A DNA stretch of 64,000 nt, from positions 49,176,356 through 49,240,355 of the forward strand of contig OY744615.1 in assembly GCA_963556255.1 (NCBI GenBank). Direction: 5' to 3'. The number at the start of each line of letters is the position of its first letter. Position 1 is the stretch's first letter. Position numbers and translations under genes: made by a program. This DNA is from Allolobophora icterica (lineage: Eukaryota > Annelida > Clitellata > Crassiclitellata > Lumbricidae). Shown in pieces: positions 23,901 through 36,190 of the stretch. A model generated the notes under the pieces. It was not told where the DNA came from, made no database searches, and saw only the letters and a list, made by a program, of their open reading frames with translations.

Positions 23901-25929
23901 TCTGATGCTGCAGTTGAGTGGCTGTTACACTTGAGATGTGCCAGCCACTGATTCCTACCAACTTCTGGGGGTCACTTTTTAGGTATTTGTATCCGTCTAG
24001 CAGAACACTTCTATAGAGCCATATAAGTTCCTCTTTTGGCATCTATGTACCTCTTGAAGGTGATTTTCTCTAGGCCAAAATGATTTTAGAATTCATCAGG
24101 AACTGCAGGCAAGACATTGCTTTGAACAGCTAGAGATGGAATGAGTGGAAGGTTCTGGCAGACATAAAACCCAGCAAATGGAGGTTTGACCTTTGTTAGG
24201 GGTTCAAGTTGTGCTGAGGATGAGGAATGATGGTAACTGAATGAAGCATTCGAACAATAGTGTTTCACAACTGGTACTTCCTGATGGTATATACGCTGAA
24301 GGTGTTGAAAGCTTTTGGTAGCAGAATGATGCCAATTGGATCTGGTGAGTCCATGATGATGTGCTTGGCTGAGGTCTAGCAGCCAATTGGATCTGGTGAG
24401 TCCATGATGATGTGCTTGGCTCAGGTCTAGCAGCCAATTGGATCTGGTGAGTCCATGATGATGTGCTTGGCTCAGGTCTAGCAGCCAATTGGATCTGGTG
24501 AGTCCATGATGATGTGCTTGGCTCAGGTCTAGCAGCCAATTGGATCTGGTGAGTCCATGATGATGTGCTTGGCTGAGGTCTAGCAGCCAATTGGATCTGG
24601 TGAGTCCATGATGATGTGCTTGGCTGAGGTCTAGCAGCCAATTGGATCTGGTGAGTCCATGATGATGTGCTTGGCTCAGGTCTAGCAGCCAATTGGATCT
24701 GGTGAGTCCATGATGATGTGCTTGGCTCAGGTCTAGCAGCCAATTGGATCTGGTGAGTCCATGATGATGTGCTTGGCTCAGGTCTAGCAGCCAATTGGAT
24801 CTGGTGAGTCCATGATGATGTGCTTGGCTGAGGTCTAGCAGCCAATTGGATCTGGTGAGTCCATGATGATGTGCTTGGCTCAGGTCTAGCAGCCAATTGG
24901 ATCTGGTGAGTCCATGATGATGTGCTTGGCTCAGGTCGAGCAGCCAATTGGATCTGGTGAGTCCATGATGATGTGCTTGGCTCAGGTCTAGCAGCCAATT
25001 GGATCTGGTGAGTCCATGATGATGTGCTTGGCTCAGGTCTAGCAGCCAATTGGATCTGGTGAGTCCATGATGATGTGCTTGGCTCAGGTCTAGCAGCCAA
25101 TTGGATCTGGTGAGTCCATGATGATGTGCTTGGCTCAGGTCTAGCAGCCAATTGGATCTGGTGAGTCCATGATGATGTGCTTGGCTCAGGTCTAGCAGCC
25201 AATTGGATCTGGTGAGTCCATGATGATGTGCTTGGCTGAGGTCTAGCAGCCAATTGGATCTGGTGAGTCCATGATGATGTGCTTGGCTCAGGTCTAGCAG
25301 CCAATTGGATCTGGTGAGTCCATGATGATGTGCTTGGCTCAGGTCGAGCAGCCAATTGGATCTGGTGAGTCCATGATGATGTGCTTGGCTCAGGTCTAGC
25401 AGCCAATTGGATCTGGTGAGTCCATGATGATGTGCTTGGCTCAGGTCTAGCAGCCAATTGGATCTGGTGAGTCCATGATGATGTGCTTGGCTCAGGTCTA
25501 GCAGCCAATTGGATCTGGTGAGTCCATGATGATGTGCTTGGCTCAGGTCTAGCAGATGCTGTCAGTTAATATTTAAAGACGTAAAGAGAAAACGGAAGAG
25601 AAATTTCTTTCGTTTATGATTTTGATTCTCTGAATTTGACTTAGAATTGCCATTGGTTTAAGAAATTAGCGACTATGTTTGATTTCGATTGTTTTGTTGC
25701 TCTTGTAGAGCCTCAGAAGCCAGCTGGAGGATATCTTTGGAGATTTTCGAGTGGTGTCATTGGTACAACCAGCGGTGCTGTAACCGGAGCAGTTGGTCTC
25801 GGCTTTGGTGGGATTAAGTGGGTGGCAACAAAAGGTTACAATGCAGGAAGTGCTGTTGTCGGCACCACTAAGACTGTTGCCAGCAAAGTGCCGATTCCTG
25901 CATGGAAGAAGAAAGACAAAAAGGAGTGA
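20919..25929 (+). CDS. TMEM263: TMEM263-like small glycine-rich membrane protein, three exons
   Basis: Exons: 20919-20972, 22492-22636 and 25709-25929, joining in phase to about 139 residues. The start is the ATG in GGAAATGAAACC. Residues 1-66 are hydrophilic and very acidic (EVDGKEVNEVEEDAEEG). The last exon encodes a Gly/Ala/Val-rich segment that could span or insert in a membrane (SSGVIGTTSGAVTGAVGLGF, then VATKGYNAGSAVVGTTKTVA). It ends in a basic tail, KVPIPAWKKKDKKE. Gly-rich repeats plus a KVP...KKKDK tail match the vertebrate TMEM263 family as I know it, where the protein is about 116 residues. TMEM263 is linked to skeletal growth in vertebrates, and its biochemical role is unclear. 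The N-terminal region here is longer and divergent. Confidence 0.75.
23561..23870. mobile_element. hAT-type MITE, 310 bp
   Basis: The ends are CAGTGGCGTTTA and TAGACGCTACTG, inverted with two mismatches. The flanking octamers CCTTAAAG (23553-23560) and TCTTAAAG (23871-23878) differ at one base. It lies in intron 2 of the TMEM263-like gene, has C-rich subterminal tracts and no coding capacity. Confidence 0.7.
24331..25555. repeat. 51-bp minisatellite, about 24 copies
   Basis: The unit is 51 bp and nearly invariant. The main variants are C/G within GGCTCAGG and T/G within GTCTAGC. Because 51 is divisible by three and the minus-strand frame lacks stops, it gives a long open frame of 17-residue repeats, which I regard as an artefact. 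The array lies in intron 2 of the TMEM263-like gene. Each unit carries CTGGTGAGT, a consensus-quality 5' splice site in the direction of the gene. Confidence 0.95.
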
Positions 25930-27004
25930 AGAGAGTTCGGTAGTTTGATAAAAGAGATATCAGTGTTGGTGCTGTTACAAGGAGATCTGTTCTTTGCAAA
26001 TCAATGACCACTCGAGGTTATCATCAAACTTTACAGTTTTACTGCAGTTATGACCAAAGTTGATTTATAGGATTACAAACGGTCGTTGAACGATCATTGC
26101 ATGTGATTGTCATAGAAACATTTTCTCTGTCCAATGCATTTCAAGCAGAAGAAGAAGAAGCAGAGAATGTAGTTTTTGAAGTTCATCTGTAGTCAGGGAG
26201 ACAACTCCAGATTTCAGAATGGCCAATCAACTGAAGCGCCTGTGTGAAATCCAATGTTTTCTCTCACTCTCAGACACACACACACACACACACGCACGCA
26301 TGCGCACACGCACAGAAATGCTTACGAGAGGTTCTTCTTAAAATGTGGTCTGTAAAAGCCCATTTACTCACATACATACACAGTTGCACACACGAAACTA
26401 GTAAGTGGTATTTGTTCCGAATTTCATATTTAAACTTTTGCATTCACTGACATTGATGAACGTCACACAGTGAAACTAACTTTACAATTGTAACATCTTG
26501 TACCTTGCATGTTCAGTTCATGCTTATTTCACATATATTTATGTCTATTGTTTTGAGTATTGTAGAAGAAGTGTTTTGCCTCTGCTATTATTTCTTCCAT
26601 ATTCAACTGTAAGAATTGCATGCATGACATTTAGGAACTGCATGCCACAATTTCTTGTTTAATTTCAGACTATGTTTAACTCTGTAATAACTGCAATTAA
26701 TTGTTCTGTATTGTATTGTGTAATATTTAACGTTGTTGTTAGAGTAGAAACTGACCATTGTTGGAATCCATGTTAAATGATGATTTTTGTTTAAAAACTT
26801 ACATATTATTTAACTTGAAATGTTCTCAGTCTTACTGTTGCTGTGGTTGGGGTTTAATACCATCATCAGTTGATCTGGTTTAAAGCATTTTGTGGAACTG
26901 AAGCATTGAGACTTTACAATGTTGTTTGCCTAGTATTAGGATTGCGTTGCATAGATTAATGAGCTGCTTAATGGCTAATATGACGTATGATGTGAAATGC
27001 AGTT
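25930..27004 (+). other. Probable 3' UTR and flank of TMEM263-like gene
   Basis: AT-rich sequence with a short (CA)n at about 26272-26292 and no further open frame of note. The end of the transcript is not obvious, as no single strong AATAAA dominates. Confidence 0.4.
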
Positions 27005-27005
27005 A

Positions 27006-27340
27006 ATAATAATAATAATAATCTTTTCTTTAATTAAGCGCCTGCAAACGCACTGCGCTGTACAGTGAACATACATATAGTAGAAACGGCAGCCACGCAG
27101 GGCGCCTTACAAACATGTATTAAGTAGAAGCACATGATAACAGTTTTACAGCAGTCGAATATAACTGCTTATGCGGCAGCCACATACGGCGCCAAATCAC
27201 GGCCTACTATTCATTTAACCACCGCCTAGCGAGTGGAAGGCAGAATTAACCTTAAAAATTAATGGATGTCTACGGGGTTCGATCTTGGTACCTTCAGCAC
27301 TTCACGCCAGTGTATTATCCATTACTCTACGGCCCCCAGT
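27006..27340 (-). mobile_element. tRNA-derived SINE, copy 2
   Basis: The same repeat as at 2496-2826. The (ATT)-type tail is at 27006-27022, followed by CGCCTGCAAACGCACTGCGC and the tRNA-like head near 27275-27340, with A box TAGAGTAATGG and B box AGATCGAACCC on the minus strand. Confidence 0.75.
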
Positions 27341-27345
27341 TACAA

Positions 27346-28960
27346 GTATAAATTATTTGTTTCATAAAAGAGCAGAAGCTTCGTAATCATAATCTTCAAA
27401 CTTCTAAAGCACCACTCGAAGGCCAAGCGCAGAGCACCAGCGTATTCACAAGTGCTACGTCTAATCAGAGGGTGTTTCCAGAGAGTTATCCAAGACGTTC
27501 TGAGTCCACTTTCCAGAAGGCCAAATCAAATCAGAGGGGGCTTTCCAGAGAGTAGTCCAAAAGAGGTCTGAGTCTGGTTTCCAGAAGGCAAATCAAATCA
27601 GAGGGGTTTCCAGAGAGTTGTCCAAAAGGGTCCGAGTCCGGTTTCCAGGGGGCCAGATCAAGAGAGAGGCATAGCAGCTGTCAAAGCGGGTGTCATTTTG
27701 GGCGAGAATAATTTGAAGGCGGAGGATCAGATGAGTCAGGGCAGGAGTACTTGAAAAGGCGAGACTTCAGCTTTGAGTGGAAAGCCCGAGGGGTGATAGA
27801 TAGAGGAAACTGAGGAGGAGGAGGAGGATGAAGGACGGGTTGCAGTGATAATGGAGGAACTAAGAATCTGCAGAATTCAGAGGGAGATCTTTCCAGAGGC
27901 GTGTTGCTGTGTTGGATATGGCCCGGTTGGAGAATTTGAGTAGTTACTGCAGGGGGCGAGAAAGACTGCGATAGGAGGAGGATCAAGTGGGGCGGGTTGT
28001 CTGAATGGTGAAGAGATCATGGAGGTACTTGGGCTTGGAATATTGTAGTGAGTTGTAGGTTAGTGATAGGACTTTGAAGTGGATTTGTTCTGGGATTTTT
28101 AGCCAATGGAGTAATTTGAGGATGGGAATGATATGACGATGTTTGGCGTTCTAGCGACTGCTCTAGCTAGTGAGTTTTAGATAAGTTGCAGACGCTTGAT
28201 TTGGGTGGATTCAAGGTCGAGGAAGAGGGAATGGCAGTAATCAATTTTGAATGAACAATGGAGGTAGCAATGATAGAGGCAGTTTTAAGATCAAGCATGG
28301 GCCGGATGCGTTCGGCAGTCATGAATGTGTATGAAGCAGGAGCTCGAGAGGTTGGAGATGTGGTTAGAGAAGGAGAGGTATTGTATTGTATTGTATTGTA
28401 TTCGGATATTTATAAAGCGCTTCTAGCGGGAGGGCCATTGAGAATCGCTCCCAGTGCAAGAGACCCTGAGAGAAAGAGCAGGTTTTAAGAAAGGTAAGAG
28501 AGGAAGAGACGTTACCTGAGAGAATCGAAGAACGATGGTATGGATCAAAAGTAATAAGATGCAGACGGAGGAGTTAGAGGTGAAGGTAAGAGACCACGAG
28601 TTAGTTGATAGCTGTATGGAAGGGTCAGGGATTTTGTTGATTTGATCAGAAAGGCCTAGGATGATGAATTCTGTTTTGGAAGGGTTAAGGCAGAGGAGTT
28701 TGGGTGATCGACATCTACTGTGAGATTAGGTTAACGACGTTGAATAATTGTGTGATGGAGGTGGAAAAGAGCTTAGGGAAAAGGATATGTAGAGTTGGGT
28801 GTCATCAGCGCAAAGATGGTGGTCAACAGAAGAGGATTATATGAGATGGCTTAAAGGTGTGGTATAAGACGGCGGAGTGAACCCAGGACGGAGCCTTGAG
28901 GGACACCACAGGAGAGAGGGAGGGTTGAGAGCAGTGGCTGGCAGTCTTGTTGTCCTCGAG
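27346..28960 (-). mobile_element. Decayed L2/CR1-type LINE, minus strand
   Basis: On the minus strand near 28920-28880 the frame reads SCGVPQGSVLG, the conserved RT segment before the catalytic box. A frameshifted stretch that should contain YADDTQLYISF follows near 28800-28770. At 27986-27693 the C-terminus SITPRAFHSKLKSRLFKYSC is preserved. A tail-bearing 3' end of another LINE, with five TTGTA units, is embedded at about 28378-28505. The part at 27380-27660 resembles the 3' UTR seen at 50395-50560. The element is interrupted by frameshifts and presumably inactive. Confidence 0.65.
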
Positions 28961-29413
28961 ACCAAGCAAGGACTATTACTTCAGTTAACTTAGATATGTC
29001 AATATCAAATGTCCTACAATTATCAAAAAGTGCAACGAAAGCCAGAACTTAGACGACTCTTACTTGCTTACTTACTTACGTGAAATGCGCGTCAAAATAA
29101 CATTGAGTAGGAACGCAAAGGATAATTATTGAAGTGAGCTGAATAAACACTGTTTGAATTTCGTTATTTTAGTTTTAGCGTGAATCTTTGAGATCTTTTG
29201 ACGTTTAAGAAGTTTGAAAGCCTTAGATTAGCCATAGCCCTTTAAATATTGATGCGTGTAAATTCCTTGAACGCAGTTTTTAAACTGCTGGTCTCTGAAA
29301 ACGACGGTCTAGCGGTAGTGCCGCGGATATGATTAGGTGTGCGCAATTTGTATTTACTGTTGGAAAGCGCCTGTCTTTTAATTTGTTGCTTATAATAATT
29401 GGATTTTGAACAG

Positions 29414-29791
29414 AATTTGGGTAATCTATCGTTTTAACTGAATTAATTATTTTATCAATTCGCATATCGGAATAGCGGAATTAATTTATATTTTAATCGT
29501 TGATCCCGCTTCTAGGTTGAGTTAGATTTTAATCGTTGATCCCGCTTCTGAGTTGAGTTAGATTTTAATCGTTGATTCCACTTCTAGTTTAAGTTATATT
29601 ATCATACAAGTTCTACTGTTAGTTATATTTTAATCGTTGATCCCGCTTCTAGTTTATATTTTAATCGTTGATCCCTCTTCTAATCTAATTTATATTTTAA
29701 TCGTTGATCCCGTAATTAAGTAATTCCGTTAAAACGACAGTGGAAGAAATCCGAAATAAGTAATTCCGTTAAAACGATAGATTACCGAATT
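29414..29791. mobile_element. Inverted-repeat element with internal minisatellite
   Basis: About 32 bp at 29414-29446 (with GGTAATCTATCGTTTTAAC) is repeated inverted at 29760-29791 (with GTTAAAACGATAGATTACC). Between them, at about 29485-29715, lie about six units of a roughly 40-bp minisatellite containing TTTTAATCGTTGATCCCGCT. A second direct copy of the right arm start is at about 29717-29740. It looks like a non-autonomous transposon with repeat-expanded interior. The family is unknown. Confidence 0.55.
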
Positions 29792-30367
29792 TGCCATGCA
29801 TACAATCTTACTTTTGGAACTTCAAAATCTGAAATTTGTAAAGGGAAATGGTTATATAAATCAGAGACTTTTAGTCTAACCTGGGACTAATATTGCTGAA
29901 ATGTTAGTCCCAGGTCTAACGTTGAACTTCAGAACTTCCAATTTTCTCTACCAAACTCGTCATGAATTAAATTATACTTTTATCGTGTTTGTCATTCCGT
30001 CGAACCTGATAATAATTTAATAATTAATAATTTGTTACAGTTTCCAAGGGTAATGTGCTGCAGATAATGGAAGAACATTTACTGCATTTGGGTCATGTGC
30101 ACAAGGTTCAAATTATGGGAGGATGTCTACCCAAAACCCGATTCCCCTAATGTGTTAAAAATGCAAAATTGACCCAATTCCTGAAAATACAGTTTTCTAC
30201 GAAGCATTTGAAATCCCGAAAACTGATATAGAATAGTCGGCCAATTTGACGCAGTCACTTCAGTCACTGGCTGCTATGTCATTCACTGTAAACTACTCAT
30301 GTGTTTCTGTTGCTTAAGTTGAACAGTTTTGTTGTTTGATTCTCATCTAGGTTTATTATTGCCAAAG

Positions 30368-32887
30368 ATGCCAGCTTTTCAGTCCAGCCAACAGTCACCA
30401 GCTGATCTACTGCAGCTGTGTGGAGTGAAACGCAAGGCAGAATCAAGCGTTGAGGTGGATTATCTGTGTGGCCCAAGTTTTGATGTAAGTCTTTGGTTGG
30501 GTGTAGACATCTCACATCTGCTTGACACCTGACATCTGCTTGCAGATGGTAAGCAATGCGACCACTTCGTATTGCTAGAATTTAAGTAGATTGCTGGATA
30601 GTGCACGCAGGAAATGTTGAACAGTTCTGAGATGCATATAAGTTCTCAACCTTTAAATCGAATGACATTGATGTATACGTGTGGAGAACATGTGGCTGTT
30701 AGCCTTATGCAATTTGTTTCCATCATATCAATAGGAGTTTATCTGCTGAAGCAATTTTGTGAGAACATTCTCTCAAACATTGTTTCATGCATAACAGAAG
30801 AATTTTAGATTTCTGAATTTATTGACTCCAATAAAGTATTTTGCAACCCTTTGTGTTGATCTATTCTTCATTACTTACTTATTTAGTAGATAGGCTGTCT
30901 TGGAGCATGCAGCAATCTACTCTTCTGCAGTTTGGGCCTCTGGGGTGGCTGTACTGTTCATTATACTACGATTAGGAATGTAGGGTAACGCGCTGTCGTG
31001 CAAGACTTGATTTGTTAAAGCGCGCTATAAATGTTTAGTTGTATTGTATTGTCAGTTAACAGCCTTTTGAGGAGAATTGCTGTTAATGGGCCAAGCCACA
31101 CTCATATATGCATGTCTGAAGATTCATAGAGCTCAGTGGTGGTCTTTTAGTTCCCAGGTGTGTGAAATTGATTTAGAGGCCTTAACTAGCTCAATTGACA
31201 TGAAAATCACCGGGTTATTTGATGTTCTGTGAGATTTGGAGTTCTGTTCTTTATTTTCTAAGCAACATGACAGCATTTGCAATTGAACAACCAGGCAACG
31301 TTGTGTTACAGGTTGACTTTCAGAAGATCAGCTTCCAATTCCTTTGTTATAGCTGTTTTTGAGAGAGGAATGGCAATTATGCCAACATACAAATGTAGAA
31401 TTCATGCTGACCTATAGAAATGCGTATCACGCTACCTTAAGAGCAAATGCGAATCTATAGAAAATGTTTTATGAATTGATTTCAGCAACTTCTCAGTCCA
31501 AAGCGCATCTGCGTTTATCCTGAGAAAGGCTTCGACAGTGTTGGCAACATGCTTCCTCTTAATGAAACCAATCAAAAAGAAATCAATTGCATTGCCGATT
31601 GTGCAGTAAGTGTTTTCTGCTATCTTTAGACTTTGTTTCATTTTGTATATGATTTCTGAGAAACTGTCTGTCTGTCCAGAAGACAATGTTACTAGCACTA
31701 TTGCACTTGGTGATTTATGAAGTTGGTGATTTATGAAGGCAGTGTTACTATATCTTGAGTATTGGGTGAGTTGTTCAATACACGGAATGAAGCAGATTGC
31801 TTTATTGGTAGAATTAAGTGGGAAGAGACGTTGTGACAGGTTCAAAGGAACGTCAAGTGGAAGGTCAGTATCTTCCATATCACATACATGTAAATCAAAA
31901 TGTAGACGTTTTTCTACAGTGACAGTATGGCCTTGACCCTGCTTTCTTCAATGATCGGGTGAGATCCTTCACCATCGCCGCCCTTTGGTATGGGTGCCAC
32001 ACCATTTAATATCCCCATCATTCTAGTGGAGCTTATGGAAGCCTCTCATTCCTTTGTTGGGTACTGTGTCCGGGTGTGTGTGTGTGATTTAGATCTCCTA
32101 ACCAAAGTAACTTCTGCTTGTCCAGCATTGTGAAAACTATTGAATTGTTTTGCAGGCGAGCCAACCAATCGTTGTAGTTGGAACGAACAATGACAGTGCT
32201 CTGACGAGCGACAATCAACCGATGTCACAGTCTGACAGTTTGCTAAGAGTTGGAGAAACGTCGTCTGTTGATGGTGTCAGCACAGAGTCACAGATGATGG
32301 ACTCCATGGAGGTTGATTGCAACACCACAGAACACCAGATGCCTTACGAGCAAACGTCGATTCAGGAAGTGCGAGCTCAGATTGATCGCCAGTTCTGTGA
32401 TGATTATTGTGGGTAGGTTCAGCTGAAATGAATATTTGTTTGTTTTAGCAGATGAAACTATTCAGAGAATTTTACCCCTTACTTAGTCTTGTTTTGTAAA
32501 CCAGTTGATGGTTGATGTTCCTGATGATGATGCTGTCAGGCTGTATTTCCTCGCTTGTAGTGGCGGCACGTATCTGGAAAATGGCGCATGCTACCGTGGG
32601 AGACTTGCTTAACTGGAGCTGTTTATATGAGAAGTGTTACTTAAAAGTGGGAAGAATATGTGAGCAATTTGATCTTCTGGAAATCAGGTTATTTATTGAT
32701 ACTTTTTTGTCTTTTTTACATAACAATATTTAAAAATGAGTTATGTTTTGCAGCATAGAAATGATTGTGTTTACGCGTTTGCAGTCTTGGAAACATAAGT
32801 CCTGCGTCTGGTTTGCTGCGATGCTACTGTCGACCATCTTGGGAAGGAATGGTTGAAATGCAGCCTTACCTATCGGACTACTACTGA
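30368..32887 (+). CDS. Unrecognised three-exon gene
   Basis: Exons: 30368-30484, 32156-32412 and 32785-32887, with AG/GT borders and matching phases, giving about 158 residues. The start is the ATG in CAAAGATGCCAG. A splice acceptor just upstream (TCTCATCTAG) implies a 5' non-coding exon. Residues 1-39 contain SPADLLQLCGVKRKAES, a short helix followed by a basic nuclear-signal-like KRK. The middle is Ser/Thr/Gln/Met-rich and probably disordered (QMMDSMEVDC). The end is denser, with QEVRAQIDRQFCDDYCG crossing the last intron and a Cys/aromatic tail, SGLLRCYCRPSWEGM then YLSDYY. The conserved-looking ends around a disordered middle suggest a small nuclear regulator, but I do not recognise the family. 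The intact splice structure is the main support. Confidence 0.6.
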
Positions 32888-34200
32888 TCAATGGTTGTTG
32901 ACTTCTTCACTCATCCGGTGAATCTATCCAGCTGCGGAATGCTGTCTCTCGTCTGACAACAGTTTCTGCTGTTGTGGTCTTGTTGCCTCATCGCATCTCG
33001 TGATTTCTTATGAACTAGAATTTGTTTTCGTAGTACTTCATCAGCTGTTTGAAAATCTCTTATTTCAATCATTGTTTTGTTTGCGCGGATCTCGATAGAA
33101 TGCTTAAGGTTTCCTATTTGTAGTCAAGTGACTTTGGTAGTTTGAATTCTTGATTAGTAGTTGAGGTTTTATAGTTTCTAACGCTATCTGTGAAATGCTG
33201 TACGGTTAGGTGTGTACTCATACTGGTAATGTTTAACCAAATGCTCAGAAGTAATGAGAAATATGAAAGCAGTTGAGTTTAAAGAGTGACGATCCTAGGA
33301 GAACAGAGGCATTTTTGATGGGCTTGCATTGAGCGATGTGACTGATGGAATTTTGTGTGACTGTGTCTTGCTTTGACGTCTTCGTTCGATGTAGATGCGG
33401 ACATTGACAATGTGTGTTTGGTTTCGTGGTGTCAGTAAAATCTTAGTTTGGTCTTGGTTGGCTGACAGCTATTGTGTTTTAGAGCATGTCATGCCTTTCT
33501 TATTTTAATTGTGTTCTGATAGTTCTTGTTTTGTAATTTTTATATTTACATGACTCTGATAATGGATGTTATTACTGATCTTTATATTATCTGTTTAGCC
33601 CTGATTATACAATCAGATATTTTGTAGGAAGCTGTAAATTAAGTAAAGTCTGCCAACTATTAGTTTGGTGATATTTGATGTAACCACTGCTGGAGTACTA
33701 CTGTACATCCTAAACATGGTGCAGGTCTTGTGACCTGAGCCTAAGCAAGTAAGTGAGTAAGTAGAGCACAAGTAAAGCAATTGTTGCCTCAGTCTGATCA
33801 TTGTAAAACCGGTGCGTATCATAGGTTCTGATCTTTTGAAAGAGATGATGATGGACTGTGCTTGGCAGAAGTTGACACCTGTTTTAATTAATCTGTGGAT
33901 TCTGTTGAATAATTTCCGTCTTAAATTATAATGTATCTCTAAGCAGAATTTCGTTGATAATTAATTCTTTGATATTTTGAATGCTACTCTGGATTATTAG
34001 TTTCTGTCTTTTCTGTCTTCGTGATAAAAACCGTTTCTCCTTCTAGTGGTCCATCTCTACTCAAAGAGACGACGATGGGTTCTAGATGCAGAGACACACT
34101 TTCTGCCGTTGAAAGGAAACGAGTTGTCTTGCAATGGCAGCAACTCAACTGTCTATGGGAAAGGGGTTCTACCATCAACTGAATAACAGCCTGCGGTCGA
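32888..34200. other. 3' flank of the unrecognised gene, no gene seen
   Basis: AT-rich sequence, probably including the 3' UTR, with an AAGTAAGTGAGTAAGTAG run near 33745. I see no supported coding region or structured RNA. Confidence 0.4.
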
Positions 34201-34204
34201 CTTC

Positions 34205-35000
34205 TTAGGGCGCGTCCATTAAGGGGGAGGGGATCATCTGAATGCGGACAACTGCGGGTAAGGGAGGCAGGCAGTTGTGACCAGTGCGGACGTCCGCATC
34301 TAACTTTGATACATAGTACTTATTTTCAGTACAACCTTTGTCCTAAACACCCATTCAGTCAGATGGCAGACTACTAAATTGGTTCGTCATTAGTAATGTT
34401 CAGATCCATCCTACGAACTCACCAAAACCTCACCACTTGCTATATCTCCACAGGTCTTTCACACAAAACTGAAAACACTGTTCTTTCACAAATCATGCCC
34501 CGATTCCTCCTCTCCCTACCTCCCTCGCCGTGTAAACTCTGAACGCCACCCACCTTAGCCGTCTTACGGTCTTACTGCCTACCTGACTGACTCCTTTGGA
34601 TCTTGACCTGGAACCGATTCGACACCCCCTGCCTATCGATTTTGATTTGACTAAGCGCCTGTGAATAAGCTGGTTCCCGCGACGTAGCTTTTTTTGGCGC
34701 TGTAGAAGTCTCGAGATTACGATTACGAATGTTCCTATGTTGCAGACAGTTCAGTAACATTTCATCAGAATGTACAGGGATTGTGGATTAGTAGTAAGAA
34801 GAATGATTCGAGTTTGGTATCCAAAAGCAGCAGAAAGGAAAATCGGTGGAAGGTAGTTGAGTCCGTGCGCCACACCGCAAGAGTTTTGCGCCCAGTCGTC
34901 CCTTAATGCGGACGTCCGCAACGGGAGGGAAGGCCAAATGCGGAAATAGGTAGGGGTGGGGTCCGAATTTGGTCATTTTTGCGGACGTCCTTTGTGACCC
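34205..35000. mobile_element. GCGGACGTCCGC-containing inverted-repeat composite
   Basis: The palindrome GCGGACGTCCGC occurs at about 34287 and 34913, and half of it again at 34980. The flanking CCATTAAGGGG (left) and CCCTAATGG (right) blocks are inverted. This suggests the two arms of a DNA element, between which LINE pieces (34395-34745) were inserted. Boundaries and target duplication are uncertain. Confidence 0.4.
34395..34745. mobile_element. LINE 3' fragments, two opposed pieces
   Basis: 34395-34600 matches the LINE 3' ends at 14060-14240 and 42270-42465 (ACGAACTCACCAAAACCTCA, then CAGGTCTTTCAC, then GATCTTGACCTGGAACCGAT). From about 34640 to 34745 the minus strand matches the repeat at 50395-50450 and 27380-27440 (TTCGTAATCGTAATCTC and on). 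Confidence 0.5.
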
Positions 35001-35896
35001 CTAATGGCTCCCACGATATCGGGATGCTGTATCTTATGCCCCAGGACCGAAGGACCGCGTTGGTCGGTCCATCGCAGTTGAGCCGCGGACATTCGACATC
35101 ACTTGGCATGTGTGATCTATGTGATGTTGAATTATGTATGTCGCTCAGTGACATTCAATATCTCTTAGTTTCTTTGAAAAGGTGCTATATAAATGTCCAT
35201 TTACTCCGCGTTTTTAGGTTTTCGTATAGGCCTAATTAGGGAGTCGTCCATAACCCTGACGTCCACAGCAATGACCTGCATTGGAACCCCCTCCCCCGTG
35301 AATTCCCATCCCTCAGTGTTAAATCTAGACGTCTTTGGGGGGGGGGAAATGTCCCCCAGGATTGATGTTCCCCCCCAGAGGCCAGCAATATTACAATGTA
35401 GAGACCTTTATGGGAGGAAAATCCCCCCAGGATACATGTGGATACATGGTTCCCCCAGAGAGAGATGATTTCCTAAATAAAAGGTCGTCAACTTTCTTGA
35501 GAGAGTAATTGCTGTAGAAAAAGTTAACAAATCGGACGAAGGACTTAAAAAAGGTCATCAACTTCTTTGAAAGATGAAATTAGGAAAAGTCAGAAAGTTT
35601 TTCAAGATGGATGAAATTACAGACAAACATCTTGTGTAAATTCGTTGGTCGGATTGGCCCCCCCCCCCAGAAACCTTGTTTCCCCTCCCAGAAGAGGGGG
35701 ATACTAGACACTGCCCATCCCTTTGCAGACGTCTGCAAACCTGCAGGGCTATCTATGCTACAGGGGTGTGGTGCTTTGACATTGCCGTGTCAAGTGGGCC
35801 CTGTCTGCTGCTATTCGCCCCTGCGTTCACCCCTCACACACCTTCCGTACGACTACTGAAGCTCTGCATGACACACCTACGAGATTCCAAAACAAT

Positions 35897-36190
35897 ATAA
35901 CTCCATTTGATATTGTCCTCCTTCCAATGGCATCTATAGGCCATCAAACCTGAGGCCTAATGGCCAGGGATAGGCCATCAAACCTGAGGCATAACTCCAT
36001 TTGATATTGTCCTCCTTCCAATGTTCAGAAGTACACAGTCGACCATACGACAGAACATCATCGATGGCGCAGAGCAATTGTGAGTGAAGGACTTCCTCAA
36101 CGTCCTTAAACAGAGGCCGCTTCAGGGGAGGAGGAGGAGGAGGCTCGAATACGTACTCAATTAACGCGTTACAAGGCAAACACTATAGCC
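35897..36190 (-). mobile_element. tRNA-derived SINE with 33-bp repeat insert
   Basis: On the minus strand the right part (36190 leftward) reads AGTGGCTATAGTGTTTGCCT, then ACGTATTCGAGCCTCC, a tRNA-like A/B box pair. The body matches the copy at 46190-46410. Its distal end carries a 94-bp tandem duplication: ATAACTCCATTTGATATTG begins at both 35897 and 35991, with two units of the 33-bp GGCCATCAAACCT minisatellite between. Confidence 0.5.

Noticed and set aside
24204..25508. 434-codon minus-strand frame of 17-residue repeats as a repetitive protein gene
   Set aside because: It follows entirely from the 51-bp minisatellite being a multiple of three without stops. There is no leader, no unique exon and it lies antisense in an intron.
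24331..25555. CRISPR array
   Set aside because: Units are contiguous and nearly identical with no unique spacers, and the context is eukaryotic.
31432..31878. 148-codon minus-strand ORF as a gene
   Set aside because: It lies antisense in an intron of the unrecognised gene, has no recognisable motif and no splice support.
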